DNA of 64,000 nucleotides from Sorangium cellulosum So0157-2 (GTDB lineage: Bacteria > Myxococcota_A > Polyangia > Polyangiales > Polyangiaceae), in assembly GCF_000418325.1 (NCBI RefSeq), contig NC_021658.1:5877501-5941500 (forward strand), given 5' to 3'. The position numbers and the translations under genes were made by a program. Below are positions 33,041 to 43,152 of the stretch, piece after piece (within the stretch, counting starts at the first letter, position 1; each line of letters begins with the position of its first letter). Under the pieces are notes generated by a model. It saw only the letters and a program-made list of their open reading frames with translations. It ran no database searches and was not told where the DNA came from.

Positions 33041-35452
33041 ATGGTCGACCTCATCACGATCGAGTCGAGCGCCCTCCCGGACAATAGCCGTGTCGCGACG
33101 TTTCACGGGGTGGAGGCGATCTAGCGGCCGTACGAGTTCGAGATCATGATCGTCGTCAACGAGGCTGATGGCGACGAGCTCGACCTCGCGGACGGCATCG
33201 GCTCGAAGGCCCGTCTCGTCATCGATCGCGCCGACGACGCGCTCCCGCCGTTCGTGATCTCGGGCATCTTCGGCGGCCTCGAGCACCTCCACAGCTTCGG
33301 CGGCCGGTCGCTCCTCCGCGCCGTGCTCGTGCCGCGCCTCTGGCTGCTCGGCCTCTCGCGCCACTCCCGCAATTTCACGAAGCAGAGCGTCCCTGAAATC
33401 ATCCAGGCCATCCTCGAGGACAACGGGTTCATCGCGGACGACTTCGAGCTGCGGCTCTCCGACTACGCCAAGGAAGAGCACGTCTGTCAGTATCAAGAGA
33501 GCGATCTCGCGTTCATCTCGCGCTGGATGGAGCGCGAGGGCATCTACTACTACTTCTAGCACTCCGAGGGCGGCGAGAAGCTCATCCTGTGCGACCGAAA
33601 GGCGTACCCTGAAGAGCCGCTCGGCAAGCCCATCCGGTATTTCCCGCAGACGGGGGAGGACCGCAGCGCGGGTGCGTCGTTCCGCACCTTCAAGGCGCGC
33701 CACGCCTCGCTGCCGGCGGTGGTCAAGCTCAAGGACTACGATTACGCCAAGCCGAGCCTCGACGTCTCCGGGCAAGCCGCCGTGTCGTCGCACGGGACGA
33801 CGGAGATCTCGGTGCACGGCGCCAGGTTCTTCTCGCCGAGCGACGGCAAGCGGCTCGCCACGCTGCGCGCCGAGGAGATGCTCGCCAGGCGGGTCGTCTT
33901 CCACGCGACGGGCAACCGCTCCCACCTGCGGAGCGGCCATACCTTCGAGCTCGACGAGCACCCGAAGGCGTCCTTCAACCGGAGATACCTGGCCACCGAG
34001 GTGCGCCACTTCGGCAACGACGCGACGAGCCAAGCACAGTGGAAGGATCTCATGGAAGTCGCTCACGACGAGGTGTACTTCGTCGAGGTCGACGCCATCC
34101 CCGCCGACGTGCAGTTCCGGCCCGAGAGCCGGACCCCCTGGCCGCGCATCTACGGCGTGGAGAATGGCGTCATCGATGGCCCGGCGGACAGCGAGTACGC
34201 GCAGATCGACGACCACGGCCGCTACCTCGTCAAATTCAACTACGACGAGAGCAGCCTCAAGCTCGGCAACGGGTCGACGTACGTGCGCATGACGCAGCCG
34301 CACGGCGGCGGCATCGAGGGCTTCCATTTCCCGCTGCGCAAGGGCGCCGAGGTGGTGATCACCTTCCTCGGCGGCGATCCGGACCGTCCGGTGATCAGCG
34401 GCGTCGTCCCGAACACCCTCACGCCGAGCCCGGTGACGAGCGGCAACCACACGAAGAACGTCATCCAGACCGGCGGTCGCAACCGGCTCGAGCTCGAGGA
34501 CATGGCCGGGCAGCAGCGCATCACGATGTCGACGCCGTACTCGAACACGTACATCCGGATGGGCTCGCCCAACGCCGAGCATGAGCTCATCGTGAAGACC
34601 GACGACAACACGCTGCTCGACGCGGGACGGAGCTACGACCAGACCGTGGGGATGAACGGCGGCGGAGACTGGACGGTCACCGTCGCCGATCACTGGAAAT
34701 CGACCATCGGCGGCGGGATGGTGCTCGGCGTCGGCGTCTCGGTCGGCGACGCGCCGGCGGACGGCTGCATGAAGGTCGTCGCGAACAACCACATCAACAT
34801 GCAGTCGCTGAACGGCAATTACCAGCTCGACGTGGACGCCGGCAACTGGGTCACGAACGTGCCCCAGGGCTCGATGATCACGACGACGAAGGGCGACTAC
34901 AGGGTCGACGTCACGGCGAACAACACCAAGTTCGACACCGTGGGCACGACCGATGTCCTCAGCACCGGCAACGTCAAGGTCCAGTCGCGCGGGGGGACGA
35001 CGGAGCTCTTGGCCGACGGCGCGATCACGATCAAATCGGACACCAACAAGATCGAGATCCTCGCGCCGGCCTCCGAGATCGCCATCACCGCGTCCACGGA
35101 CGTGAAGATCGAGGGCAACAAGGTCGACGTGAAGAGCCGCTCCGAGTGGAAATGGGAGGTCCTCGGCGCCGAGGTCAGCGTCAAGGGGAGCCAGTCGGAG
35201 ACCTACCTCGGCATCAAGAACGAGAACATCCTCGGCGTCCAGGCGGAGTCGCTCGTGGGCGGCAAGATAGAGGGCATCCTCGCCGCCGAGATCTCGTTCG
35301 GCGCCACCCTCTCGCTCGTCGATCGGGTCTCCGAGTTCGAGTTGAAGGGGATGAAGATCAAGAAGAAAGAGGCCGAGATGGGCTCGGTGAGCGTCACGCT
35401 GGTGCAGCAGAGCGTGACGATCATGCAGGTCGGCATCTTCATGCTCGCATGA
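33041..35452 (+). pseudogene. Type VI secretion VgrG, interrupted by two in-frame TAG codons
   Basis: The ATG at 33041 and the TGA at 35452 are in one frame of 803 codons that encodes a complete VgrG-type spike: an N-terminal gp27-like part (RPYEFEI, GIFGGLEHLHSFGGR, VPRLWLLGLSRHSRNF, SWMEREGIYYYF-type segment), an OB-fold gp5-like part (RPVISGVVPN), and a long C-terminal beta-helix. Two TAG codons break it, at 33122-33124 (where homologues usually have Ser before RPYEFE) and 33557-33559 (usually Glu after GIYYYF). Each is one base from the expected codon. No frameshift is present and the rest is intact. The last four bases overlap the DUF2169 start (ATGA). Confidence 0.8.
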
Positions 35453-37077
35453 AGACGGTCAAGCCTCTCCGCCTCGGCGTGATGACGAGCGTCTTCGAGG
35501 TGCGGCGCGCGCCGCACCTCTGCGTCTCGCTCCTCGCGGGGTTCTCTCTGGAAGAGCAGCCCTCGCTCGTGCCCGAGGCGGCCCTCTGGCTCTCCGTGAC
35601 GAAGGAGCTCGGACCGAACGTCCCCCTCGACGTGTGCCGGCCGAAGCCGAACGGCGAGGTGCTCCTCAGCGGCAAGGCCTATCCGCCCGGCGGGGCTGCC
35701 CCCGTCTGCTCCGTCCGCCTCCGGCTCGGCCCGATCGACAAGCGCCTGGCCGTCCTCGGGGACCGCATGTGGAAGCTCGGCGTGCCCACCGAGCCCGCGC
35801 CGTTCAGCGAGATGCCCCTCACGTGGTCGAGGGCGTTCGGGGGCAAGGGGTTCGCGAAGAACCCCGTCGGCCGCGGGGTTGCGCCCGAGAAGTCCGGGGC
35901 CGGAGAGGTGCACTTCCTGCCGAACGTGGAGGACCTGCGGCAGCTCGTGAAAGCGCCGGGCGACCGGCCCGAGCCCGCGACGTTCGGCCCGGCAGACCTC
36001 ACCTTGCCCGAGCGATGGGCGAGGTCGGGCACGTACGACGAGCGGTGGCTCCGGACCGAAGCGCCGGGATTGCCGGGCGATTTCGACTGGAGCTTCTTCA
36101 ATGTCGCCGCGCCGGATCAGCGCATCGACGGGTTCTTCTCGGGGGGCGAGCCCATCGAGCTCGAGAACGTGCACCCGGAGCGGCCGCGGATCGTCTCCGC
36201 CGTGCCCGCCATCGCCGGCCGCGCCTTCATCACGCGGCGTACGCCCGGCGGGGAGGAGTGGGCGGAGGTGCCCCTGCGCATGGAGACGTTGCACCTCTTG
36301 CCGGGCGCGCTGCTCGGCGTCGTGATCTTCCGCGGGGTGGCGCGGGTCGCCGAGGACGACGCGCGCGACGTCCTCCACCTCCTCGCGGCGCTCGACGACG
36401 TGAGCCAGCCGCGGAGCGCGGAGTACTATCGAGACGTCCTCGCGCGCCGCCTCGACAAGGAAAAAGGGCACCTCCACGCGCTGCGCGACCGCGAGCTCTT
36501 GCCGGCCGGCGCGTCCTACGCGGCGTTCCGCGCGGACGAGGTCGGCATCCCGGGCGCGCAGACCGAGCGGCTCGTGCACAAGAACCTGCGCGCCGGCGCG
36601 GAGGCGCGCCTCGCCGCGATCGAGGAAGAGCTCGAGCAGTTCCCCGACAGCAAGAGAAGCGCGAACGTCCCGAAGGCCCTGCCCCCCGAGCCGCCGATGC
36701 CCGACGTCGACGAGATGGCCGATCGCGTCGAGGAGCTCGAAAAGGAGATGGCCAGGGCCCGCGAGCTCGTGAAGCGACAGACGGAGGAGGCCGTCGCCAA
36801 GGCGCGCGCGAGCTGCGAGGCGGCTGGGCTCGACTGGGAGGAGCAGCAGCGCAAGGCCAAGGAGGGCGCGGCCGGGCCGCCCAGGTTCTCCGCGGACGAG
36901 AAGCTCGCGGAGCTGCGGGCGCTGGCGGAGCGGTGCCGCGACGAAGGGACGCCCCACGCCCAGCTCGAGGCCCACCTCGCGGATCCCGAGTTCGAGCGCA
37001 AGCTGCGGTGGAGCGAGAACAAGCTGCGCGAGATGTACCAGCGCTATGCCCACCATTTCCCGCCGGCCGCCCCGCCG
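35449..37077 (+). pseudogene. DUF2169 type VI secretion accessory protein, 3' truncated
   Basis: The ATG at 35449 overlaps the VgrG stop. About 543 residues follow: the DUF2169 domain (EVRRAPHLCVSLLAGFSLEE, PLTWSRAFGGKGFAKNP, LPGDFDWSFFNVAAPDQRID, and GRAFITRR) and then a charged coiled-coil region (DEMADRVEELEKEMARARE). DUF2169 proteins act next to VgrG, probably helping to load effectors. Coding quality stops at AHHFPPAAPP, exactly where the convergent Coa1-like gene ends; beyond that the frame runs antisense through that gene until 38028. The C-terminal part, usually pentapeptide repeats, has been lost along with the stop codon. Confidence 0.75.
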
Positions 37078-37548
37078 TCAGCGCTTCTTCACGCGCGGCG
37101 TGCCGTCGGGCGCGAAGTCGCCCTCGAGGAGGGGCCCGGCGCCCTCCTGGACGTAGCTGCCGTTCCGCAGCACGGGGCGCCCCTGGGACTCCACCGCGAA
37201 GGTGCCGGCCCAGCCCTGGCCGTCCACGTTCTTGGCGGACAGCCGGAAGTTCGCCTGTTCCTGGGAGCCTTTGACCGTCGAGACCACATACACGTCGTCG
37301 TCGCCGGTGAGCGCCCGTATCGGGTTTCTTCGGAGCCGGTTCGTCACCACGAGCGAGACCTTCACGGGGCTGCCGAGCGCGGCGGCGACGCCCTGATCCT
37401 TCTCGATGAGCTCGACGGCGCGAGCGAGGGGCGGCGCCGAGGTCGCGAAGACATGGCCACCGACGCACATGACCGGCGCGAGGATGATGACGAGCCCCAC
37501 GACGAGCAGGACAAGACGGCTCCCGGCAGGCTTTGGGGCCAGCTGCAT
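37078..37548 (-). CDS. Coa1-like membrane-anchored protein
   Basis: This 156-residue protein starts at ATG 37548 with one N-terminal helix (RLVLLVVGLVIILAPVMCVGG) and a soluble remainder. The segment RAVELIEKDQGVAAALGSPVKVSL and the later VDGQGWAGTFAVESQGRPVLR are like the Coa1 cytochrome-oxidase-assembly family, whose bacterial members have one anchor and a small alpha-beta domain. Assignment is by pattern only. It stands alone on the minus strand; its 3' end abuts the truncated DUF2169 gene. Confidence 0.6.
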   Translation of the reverse strand: MQLAPKPAGSRLVLLVVGLVIILAPVMCVGGHVFATSAPPLARAVELIEKDQGVAAALGSPVKVSLVVTNRLRRNPIRALTGDDDVYVVSTVKGSQEQANFRLSAKNVDGQGWAGTFAVESQGRPVLRNGSYVQEGAGPLLEGDFAPDGTPRVKKR

Positions 37549-37984
37549 GGTGTCATGGACGCGCACGGGGCAGGCCCTTGTCAAGCCCCGTGCGACGAGG
37601 GCCCCAGGGGGCTACGCGTGAAATCGTGCGACGCGGACGCACCGGCCAGAGGCCTGGTGCGCGAAGAGGTCTGTCGAGGTGTCCACGCGTGTCGGTCGGT
37701 CGACGTTCGCACGCTCGCACGCTCGCACGCTCGCTGTCACCGTGGGTGGCAGCGAGCGTCCTATCGAGTCCTATCGAGCGCGGCGCTGCGGCCGTCCGGC
37801 GGGCTACGTGCGCGGTGGTTCGAGCTCGGTCCGTCGCGGGTGATGGCGAGGGGAGAGCTCGTGCGCTATAGGGTGCGGAGCAGGCCTGCCGACCGCGGAG
37901 GGGCCGGCGTCGGCGGTCGAGGACGGCCGAGGCGTGGCGCCGCGCGTCGGTCTGGACTGGCTTGGCGGACCTCATCTGGGGACC
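37549..37984. other. 436-bp intergenic region with short tandem repeats
   Basis: No gene is seen. Three copies of CGCACGCT run from 37708 to 37731, and near 37,760 CTATCGAGTC is repeated. The region should hold the promoters of the divergent Coa1-like and zinc-ribbon genes; no clear -35/-10 pair was found. Confidence 0.5.
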
Positions 37985-39313
37985 ATGAACACTCCGTTCT
38001 CGTATCGGGTACGCGTCCTCGCGTGTGACGGGTGCGGCGCAGCGGTCGAGATGCCGCACGGTGGAGGGGACGCGGACTGCGAGCGCTGCGGGACGCCGAC
38101 GGTCGCGCCGATGCGGCCGGAGACGGCGGTGCCGCGAACGCCGCCGATGCAGGAGCAGGAGCGGCTCGCGCGGCTCCGCCAGCAGGACGGCCGCCCTCCG
38201 TCTCGCCCGCCGGGCCTGGAGGCGCTCGTCTCGCCCGCCGGTCGGATCGACGCCTGGAAGCTGGACGAGGCGCGCCTGGTCTGGGGCGCGACGCGCGCCC
38301 ACCTGCGCTCGCATCCCTCGGACATCGCGGCGGCCGAGCGGCTGGCGTTCCTCACGATCTCGCTGTCGAACACGCTCGGGGCGAGCAGCGACGATCTCGG
38401 CCTCCGCGCGCTCTACGAGGGCGCCCTGGAGGTGATGGCGTCCCCGCGGCACCGGCAGCTCATGCGCGGCTGTCTCGCCCGCGACGCGGCGAGGCTCGGC
38501 GCTCTCGAGAGCGCGCGGGCGTGGCTCGCCGGGTGCGATCCGGCGAGCGACGATCTCCCGTCGGACAGCGCCTACCGCGTCACGCGGGCGTACCTCTCGG
38601 TCGCCAGGGACGAGCCCGAGGCGGCGCTCCGCGTGCTCGGCGCGAGCGACGCGGACGTGCCCATCCACGACATGATGGCGCCGATCGCGGCCGTCCTGCG
38701 CGCGAACGCCCTGGAGCGCGCGGGCGACGTGGACGCAGCGCGCGCCCAGCTGGCGCGCTTCATGACATCTCGGAGCGGGCTCGCGGGCGCCGTCGAGTCG
38801 GTGATCGAGAGCATGCCTTCGCGCTGGCGGGTGTGCGCGCGATCGCTCCAGGGCGCGCGCCGGGAGCACCGCCGGCGCCTCGCGAAGCGCGCGGGCGGCG
38901 GGGCGCGGACAGGGTGGGTCATCGTGTTTGCGGGGAGCCTCCCTGCCTCGTTCGTGCTCCCGGGGCTCATCGCCGGCGAGGTGCCGGGGCCGATGCTCAT
39001 CGTGCTCGTGATTCCGCTGATCTTCGCGATCTGGGGGCTCGGGATCGTGCGGGAGGCGAGGCGCCAGCGGCTCATTGCGGAGAGCGGACGTCAGGGGCAG
39101 GCGCGTGTCCTCGCCCTGGATTCGACCGGCACGAAGATCAACCATGTCCCCCTGATGCGCGTCGACGTCGAGGTGCGCTTGCCGGGGCAGGCGCCTTTTC
39201 GCGCCAGCGCGAAGAAGCTCCTCCATCCGCGCGACGCGCTGACGTTGATCGGCCGGGAAGTGCCGATCTGCTGGCACCCGAAGTATCCGGACGAGATCGT
39301 GATCGATGTGTAG
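37985..39313 (+). CDS. Zinc-ribbon membrane protein of unknown function
   Basis: This is a 442-residue protein starting at ATG 37985. An N-terminal zinc ribbon (LACDGCGAAVEMP and DCERCGTPTV, four Cys) is followed by a helical, TPR-like region of 250 residues (ARLVWGATRAHLRSHPSD, then LESARAWLAGCDP). Two membrane helices (GWVIVFAGSLPASFVLPGLIAG region and MLIVLVIPLIFAIWGLGIV) come at about 320-370. The last 80 residues resemble a DUF3592-like beta domain (RVDVEVRLPGQAPFRASAKK) ending in DEIVIDV. Function unknown; possibly a membrane sensor or assembly factor. Confidence 0.65.
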   Translation: MNTPFSYRVRVLACDGCGAAVEMPHGGGDADCERCGTPTVAPMRPETAVPRTPPMQEQERLARLRQQDGRPPSRPPGLEALVSPAGRIDAWKLDEARLVWGATRAHLRSHPSDIAAAERLAFLTISLSNTLGASSDDLGLRALYEGALEVMASPRHRQLMRGCLARDAARLGALESARAWLAGCDPASDDLPSDSAYRVTRAYLSVARDEPEAALRVLGASDADVPIHDMMAPIAAVLRANALERAGDVDAARAQLARFMTSRSGLAGAVESVIESMPSRWRVCARSLQGARREHRRRLAKRAGGGARTGWVIVFAGSLPASFVLPGLIAGEVPGPMLIVLVIPLIFAIWGLGIVREARRQRLIAESGRQGQARVLALDSTGTKINHVPLMRVDVEVRLPGQAPFRASAKKLLHPRDALTLIGREVPICWHPKYPDEIVIDV

Positions 39314-39683
39314 GACCGTGGACGCGACCGGCGCGACGGCCATCGGCGCCACGCGCACGCGCTCTCGCCGGCGATGCCTGTTGAGGGGCGCGCGCCCTCG
39401 ACCCCCCTCGGCCGGGGCGATCCATCCCTCGCGCGCGCGGTCCACCCGGACGACCGGGCGAGCCCCGAGCGGCTGCGGGCCGGTTCGTCGGCGCGCTGGT
39501 GTCGGCGGTCGCTCGAGAGCGCCGGGCCGGCCGAGCGGCGCGGCGCGCAGGCTCCGCAGGCCGCTCGGCCGCGCGATGAGCGCGATGAGCCGCGCGTGAG
39601 GAGGAGCGGTCCCCATTGACGCCCTGGCCTTCGCCATGGCCTCATCCGGGGAAGCGCAGCATGGACCCTCTCGGGAGAACGAC
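39314..39683. other. 370-bp intergenic region
   Basis: No gene is supported. A GC-rich near-palindrome GAGGGGCGCGCGCCCTC lies around 39,385 and could end the preceding transcript. The region just before galE carries GGGAGAACGAC, the probable ribosome site. Confidence 0.45.
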
Positions 39684-40700
39684 ATGAGCAAGACGATCCT
39701 GGTCACCGGAGGCGCGGGCTACATCGGCTCGCACACCTGCGTGGAGCTCCTCCGCGCGGGCTACCGAGTGGTCATCCTCGACAACCTCTGCAACAGCCGC
39801 AAGGCGGCCGTGGACCGCGTGGAGCGGATCGCCGGCAAGCAGGTGACGTTCGTCCAGGGCGACATCCGCGATGCGGCGCTGCTCGATCGGCTGCTCGCCG
39901 AGCACCCGATCGACGCGACGATCCACTTCGCGGGGCTCAAGGCGGTGGGCGAGTCGGTCGAGAAGCCGCTCGCCTACTACGAGAACAACGTCGCCGGGAC
40001 GGTGTGCCTGCTCAAGGCGCTCGACGCCCGGGGCGCGCGGAAGCTCGTGTTCAGCTCGTCGGCCACGGTCTACGGGGATCCGGAGCGCGTGCCGCTCGAC
40101 GAGGGGTGCCGGCTCGGGCCGGCCAACCCCTACGGGCAATCCAAGCTCATGGTGGAGTACATCCTGCGCGACGTCGCGGCCACCGGGGGCTGGTCGCTCG
40201 CGTCGCTGCGCTACTTCAACCCGGTCGGCGCGCACGAGAGCGGGCTCATCGGCGAGGACCCGAACGGCACTCCGAACAACCTGACGCCGTTCATCACGCA
40301 GGTGCTGGTGGGGCGGCGCGACAAGCTCCGGGTGTTCGGCGGCGACTGGCCGACGCCGGACGGCACCGGCGTGCGCGACTACATCCACGTGGTCGATCTC
40401 GCGCTCGGGCACCTCGCCGCGCTGAACCGCATCTTCACCGTCGGCGACAGCTTCACCGTCAACCTCGGCACCGGGCGCGGGAACTCCGTGCTCGAGGTGG
40501 TGGCCGCGTTCGAGAAGGTCAGCGGCAAGCGGGTCCCCCACGAGATCGTCGCGCGGCGCCCCGGGGACGTCGCCTCCGTGTACGCGGACCCGGCGCGCGC
40601 GACGGAGCTCCTCGGCTGGCGCGCGGAGCGCGACCTCGAGACCATGTGCCGCGACAGCTGGCGCTGGCAAGAGCAGAACCCGAAGGGGTTCGCCGACTGA
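39684..40700 (+). CDS. galE: UDP-glucose 4-epimerase
   Basis: This NAD-dependent epimerase interconverts UDP-glucose and UDP-galactose, feeding the Leloir pathway and polysaccharide synthesis. At 338 residues it has the normal length. It shows TGGAGYIGSHT (NAD-binding Gly motif), HFAGLKAVGES, the catalytic SSSATVYG with Tyr/Lys in NPYGQSKLMVEYIL, RYFNPVGAHESG, and PDGTGVRDYIHVVDLA. The ATG at 39684 follows GGGAG at a usual distance. It is followed after 45 bp by the second peptide-binding protein gene; the link is probably only positional. Confidence 0.96.
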   Translation: MSKTILVTGGAGYIGSHTCVELLRAGYRVVILDNLCNSRKAAVDRVERIAGKQVTFVQGDIRDAALLDRLLAEHPIDATIHFAGLKAVGESVEKPLAYYENNVAGTVCLLKALDARGARKLVFSSSATVYGDPERVPLDEGCRLGPANPYGQSKLMVEYILRDVAATGGWSLASLRYFNPVGAHESGLIGEDPNGTPNNLTPFITQVLVGRRDKLRVFGGDWPTPDGTGVRDYIHVVDLALGHLAALNRIFTVGDSFTVNLGTGRGNSVLEVVAAFEKVSGKRVPHEIVARRPGDVASVYADPARATELLGWRAERDLETMCRDSWRWQEQNPKGFAD

Positions 40701-40745
40701 CACCGCATCTCCCGAGCGCGCTCCCGGGTCCGTGATGGGGGGAAT

Positions 40746-43046
40746 TTGAACCACAGAGGCACAGTCCTCGGCGCGCTGCTCGCGACGCTCGCGGCCTGCA
40801 CGGGCGAGGGCGAGGGCTACGTCGGGACGACGGCGCGCACCGGCAAGGACGCGGCGACCTTCTACGTCAACAACGGCGAGGAGCCGGAATACCTCGATCC
40901 CGGCAAGGCCATCGACTCGGTGAGCATCTCGCTGCTCCAGCAGATGTTCGAGGGGCTGACCGCCTACGGCCCCGGCGACCTCCGCCCGGTCCAGGGGGTG
41001 GCGACGCGCTGGGAGCAGAGCGACGACAACCGGATCTTCCGGTTCCACCTGCGGCCCGAGGCGCGCTGGTCGGACGGCAAGCCGGTGACGGCGCGCGACT
41101 TCGAGTACGCGTGGAAGCGCGTGCTGCGCCCCTCCACCGCCTCGCTCGCCGCGACGAACCTGCACGTCCTCAAGAACGGCGAGCTCTTCAACCTGGGCAA
41201 GCTCAAGGCGCTGCGCGAGGCCGCGACGCTGCGCGCGGCGCCGCGGCCCGACGCGCCGCCCGCGCTCTCCCTGCCGCGGGGCGCGTTCGTCGTCGTGCTC
41301 GGCCAGTCGCCCGCCCGGGTGACGTCGGCGGTGCCGCCCCTCGCGGCGCCGCCGCCCGGGGTCGCCTCGGTGACGTACGCCGAGCCCGACGAGAAGACCG
41401 GCGCCGGCGAGCGGCTCTCGTTCGGCGCGGCCGGCTCGGCCCCGGTGCCCGCGCCCGTCGACGCGGCCGCCGGCGGCGCGTGGCGCGGCGCCGAGGTCGC
41501 CCTCCTCGCGGCCGGCCCGCCGGTCGCCTGCAACGGCGCGGCCGACCGCTGGTTCGAGATCGAGGGACCCCAGGGCCGCGGCTTCCTCCCGGGCTGCCTG
41601 CTCGGGCCCGCCGACGATGCCGCGTACGCGCTCGTCGCGCCCCACGCGAGCCTCCCCACGTACGACCCCGCCGCGCCGCGGTCGTCGCCGCCCTCCGGCG
41701 GCGGGGTGACCGGGTTCGTCGCCGCCTCGGAGCTCGTCGAGGACGACGCCGCCGTGGGCGTGCGGGCCCGGGACGACCTCACCCTCGAGGTGGAGCTCGA
41801 GCAGCCCACGCCGTACTTCACCGATCTCACGAGCTTCGTCACCCTGTTCCCGGTGCGCCGCGACGTCATCGAGCCGTTCGAGGCGCGCGGCGAGCCGGAG
41901 CTCTGGTTTCGCGCCGAGAACATCGTCGTCAACGGGCCCTACCGGCTCGACGAGTGGAAGTTCCGGTACGAGATCACGATGAAGCGGAATCCGGCGTACT
42001 GGGCCCACGACGCCCTCCGGATCCACCGGATCGTCTGGATGGAGATCGCCCAGTACAACGCCACCTTGCAGCTCTACAAGGCGGGGGATCTCGATTACCT
42101 CGGCGACAACTCCGAGCTCCCGTACGACCACCTCGGCTGGCTGTCCGGGAAGAAGGACCTCCGGCGGATCGAGTACCTCTCCACCGTGTACTACGAGGTC
42201 AACACGGCGAAGCCGCCGCTCGACGACGCGCGCGTGCGGTGGGCGCTGAACCTCGCGGTCGACAAGCGCGAGCTCGTCGAGAAGGTCACGCGGGTGGGGA
42301 AGCCGGCGACGCATTACGTGCCCGACATCACCGGATCCGGCTACGCCGAGCAGGCGGCGGAGGACCGGGCGCGCGGCGCCGATCCGTTCGCGAGCCCCGA
42401 GGTCGGCCACGACCCCGCGCGCGCTCGCGCGCTGCTCGCCGAGGCCGGGTACGAGGTCGTCCGCGAGGGGGACGAGCTCCGCGCGAAGGGGTTTCCGCCG
42501 CTCGAGGTCCTCTACAACACGGGGGAGGGGCACGGGCAGGTCGCCGTGGCCATCCAGGACATGTGGAAGCGCCACCTCGGGATCTCCGCGACGCTGAGGA
42601 ACGAGGAGTGGCGGGTGATGCTCAAGAACCTCCGTGACGGCAACTTCCAGGTGATCCGGCTGGCCTGGTACGCCGACTACAACCATCCGCAGACGTGGCT
42701 CGGCAACTTCCTGTCGTACAGCCCCAACAACCGGAGCGGCTGGGCAGATGCGGAGTTCGACGAGGAGCTCCGCCGGGCCGCGGCGATCGCCGATCCGCGG
42801 GAGAGCATCCGTCGCTTCCGCGCGGCCGAGCGGCGGGCGCTCGACGGGATGTGCCGGATCCCGCTCTATTTCGAGGAGAAGACGACGCTGGTGAAGCCGT
42901 GGGTGAGGGGGTACGTCCCCAACGCGCGGAACACGCAGCTCGTCAAATGGCTCTGGATCGATCCCGACTGGCAGCATCGGCCGGCCGGCGAGCCACCGCC
43001 GGTCCTGGAGCTGCCGCCGCCGGGGCGGCTGGCAGGTGGGCAGTGA
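40746..43046 (+). CDS. Peptide-binding lipoprotein, paralogue with the same inserted domain
   Basis: This is a 766-residue SBP_bac_5 protein closely similar to the one at 30429-32834. It starts at TTG 40746 behind GGGGGAA and has lipobox TLAAC near residue 18. It shares NNGEEPEYLDPGK, GVATRWEQSDDNRIFRF, KPVTARDFEYAWKRVL and QPTPYFTDLTSF, and also the insert of about 190 residues between ELFNLGKLKALRE and VGVRARDDLTLEV, with CNGAADRWFEIEG and RGFLPGCLL. The DNA of the two genes is nearly identical around GTCCAGGGGGTGGCGACGCG, which points to fairly recent duplication or gene conversion. Probable peptide or glycopeptide uptake. Confidence 0.9.
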   Translation: MNHRGTVLGALLATLAACTGEGEGYVGTTARTGKDAATFYVNNGEEPEYLDPGKAIDSVSISLLQQMFEGLTAYGPGDLRPVQGVATRWEQSDDNRIFRFHLRPEARWSDGKPVTARDFEYAWKRVLRPSTASLAATNLHVLKNGELFNLGKLKALREAATLRAAPRPDAPPALSLPRGAFVVVLGQSPARVTSAVPPLAAPPPGVASVTYAEPDEKTGAGERLSFGAAGSAPVPAPVDAAAGGAWRGAEVALLAAGPPVACNGAADRWFEIEGPQGRGFLPGCLLGPADDAAYALVAPHASLPTYDPAAPRSSPPSGGGVTGFVAASELVEDDAAVGVRARDDLTLEVELEQPTPYFTDLTSFVTLFPVRRDVIEPFEARGEPELWFRAENIVVNGPYRLDEWKFRYEITMKRNPAYWAHDALRIHRIVWMEIAQYNATLQLYKAGDLDYLGDNSELPYDHLGWLSGKKDLRRIEYLSTVYYEVNTAKPPLDDARVRWALNLAVDKRELVEKVTRVGKPATHYVPDITGSGYAEQAAEDRARGADPFASPEVGHDPARARALLAEAGYEVVREGDELRAKGFPPLEVLYNTGEGHGQVAVAIQDMWKRHLGISATLRNEEWRVMLKNLRDGNFQVIRLAWYADYNHPQTWLGNFLSYSPNNRSGWADAEFDEELRRAAAIADPRESIRRFRAAERRALDGMCRIPLYFEEKTTLVKPWVRGYVPNARNTQLVKWLWIDPDWQHRPAGEPPPVLELPPPGRLAGGQ

Positions 43047-43152
43047 GCCCCCCCTGAAGCGGCGGGCCGGGCGCTCAGCGCTCCAGGATTCCCGCCGCGA
43101 CGTCGATCAACGGCCGGTCGTCTTCGGGCATTCATGCTCTCCGGACGAGGGC

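Noticed and set aside
39642..42977. A 1,111-codon minus-strand open frame
   Set aside because: Antisense to galE and the second peptide-binding protein gene; composition is that of a shadow.
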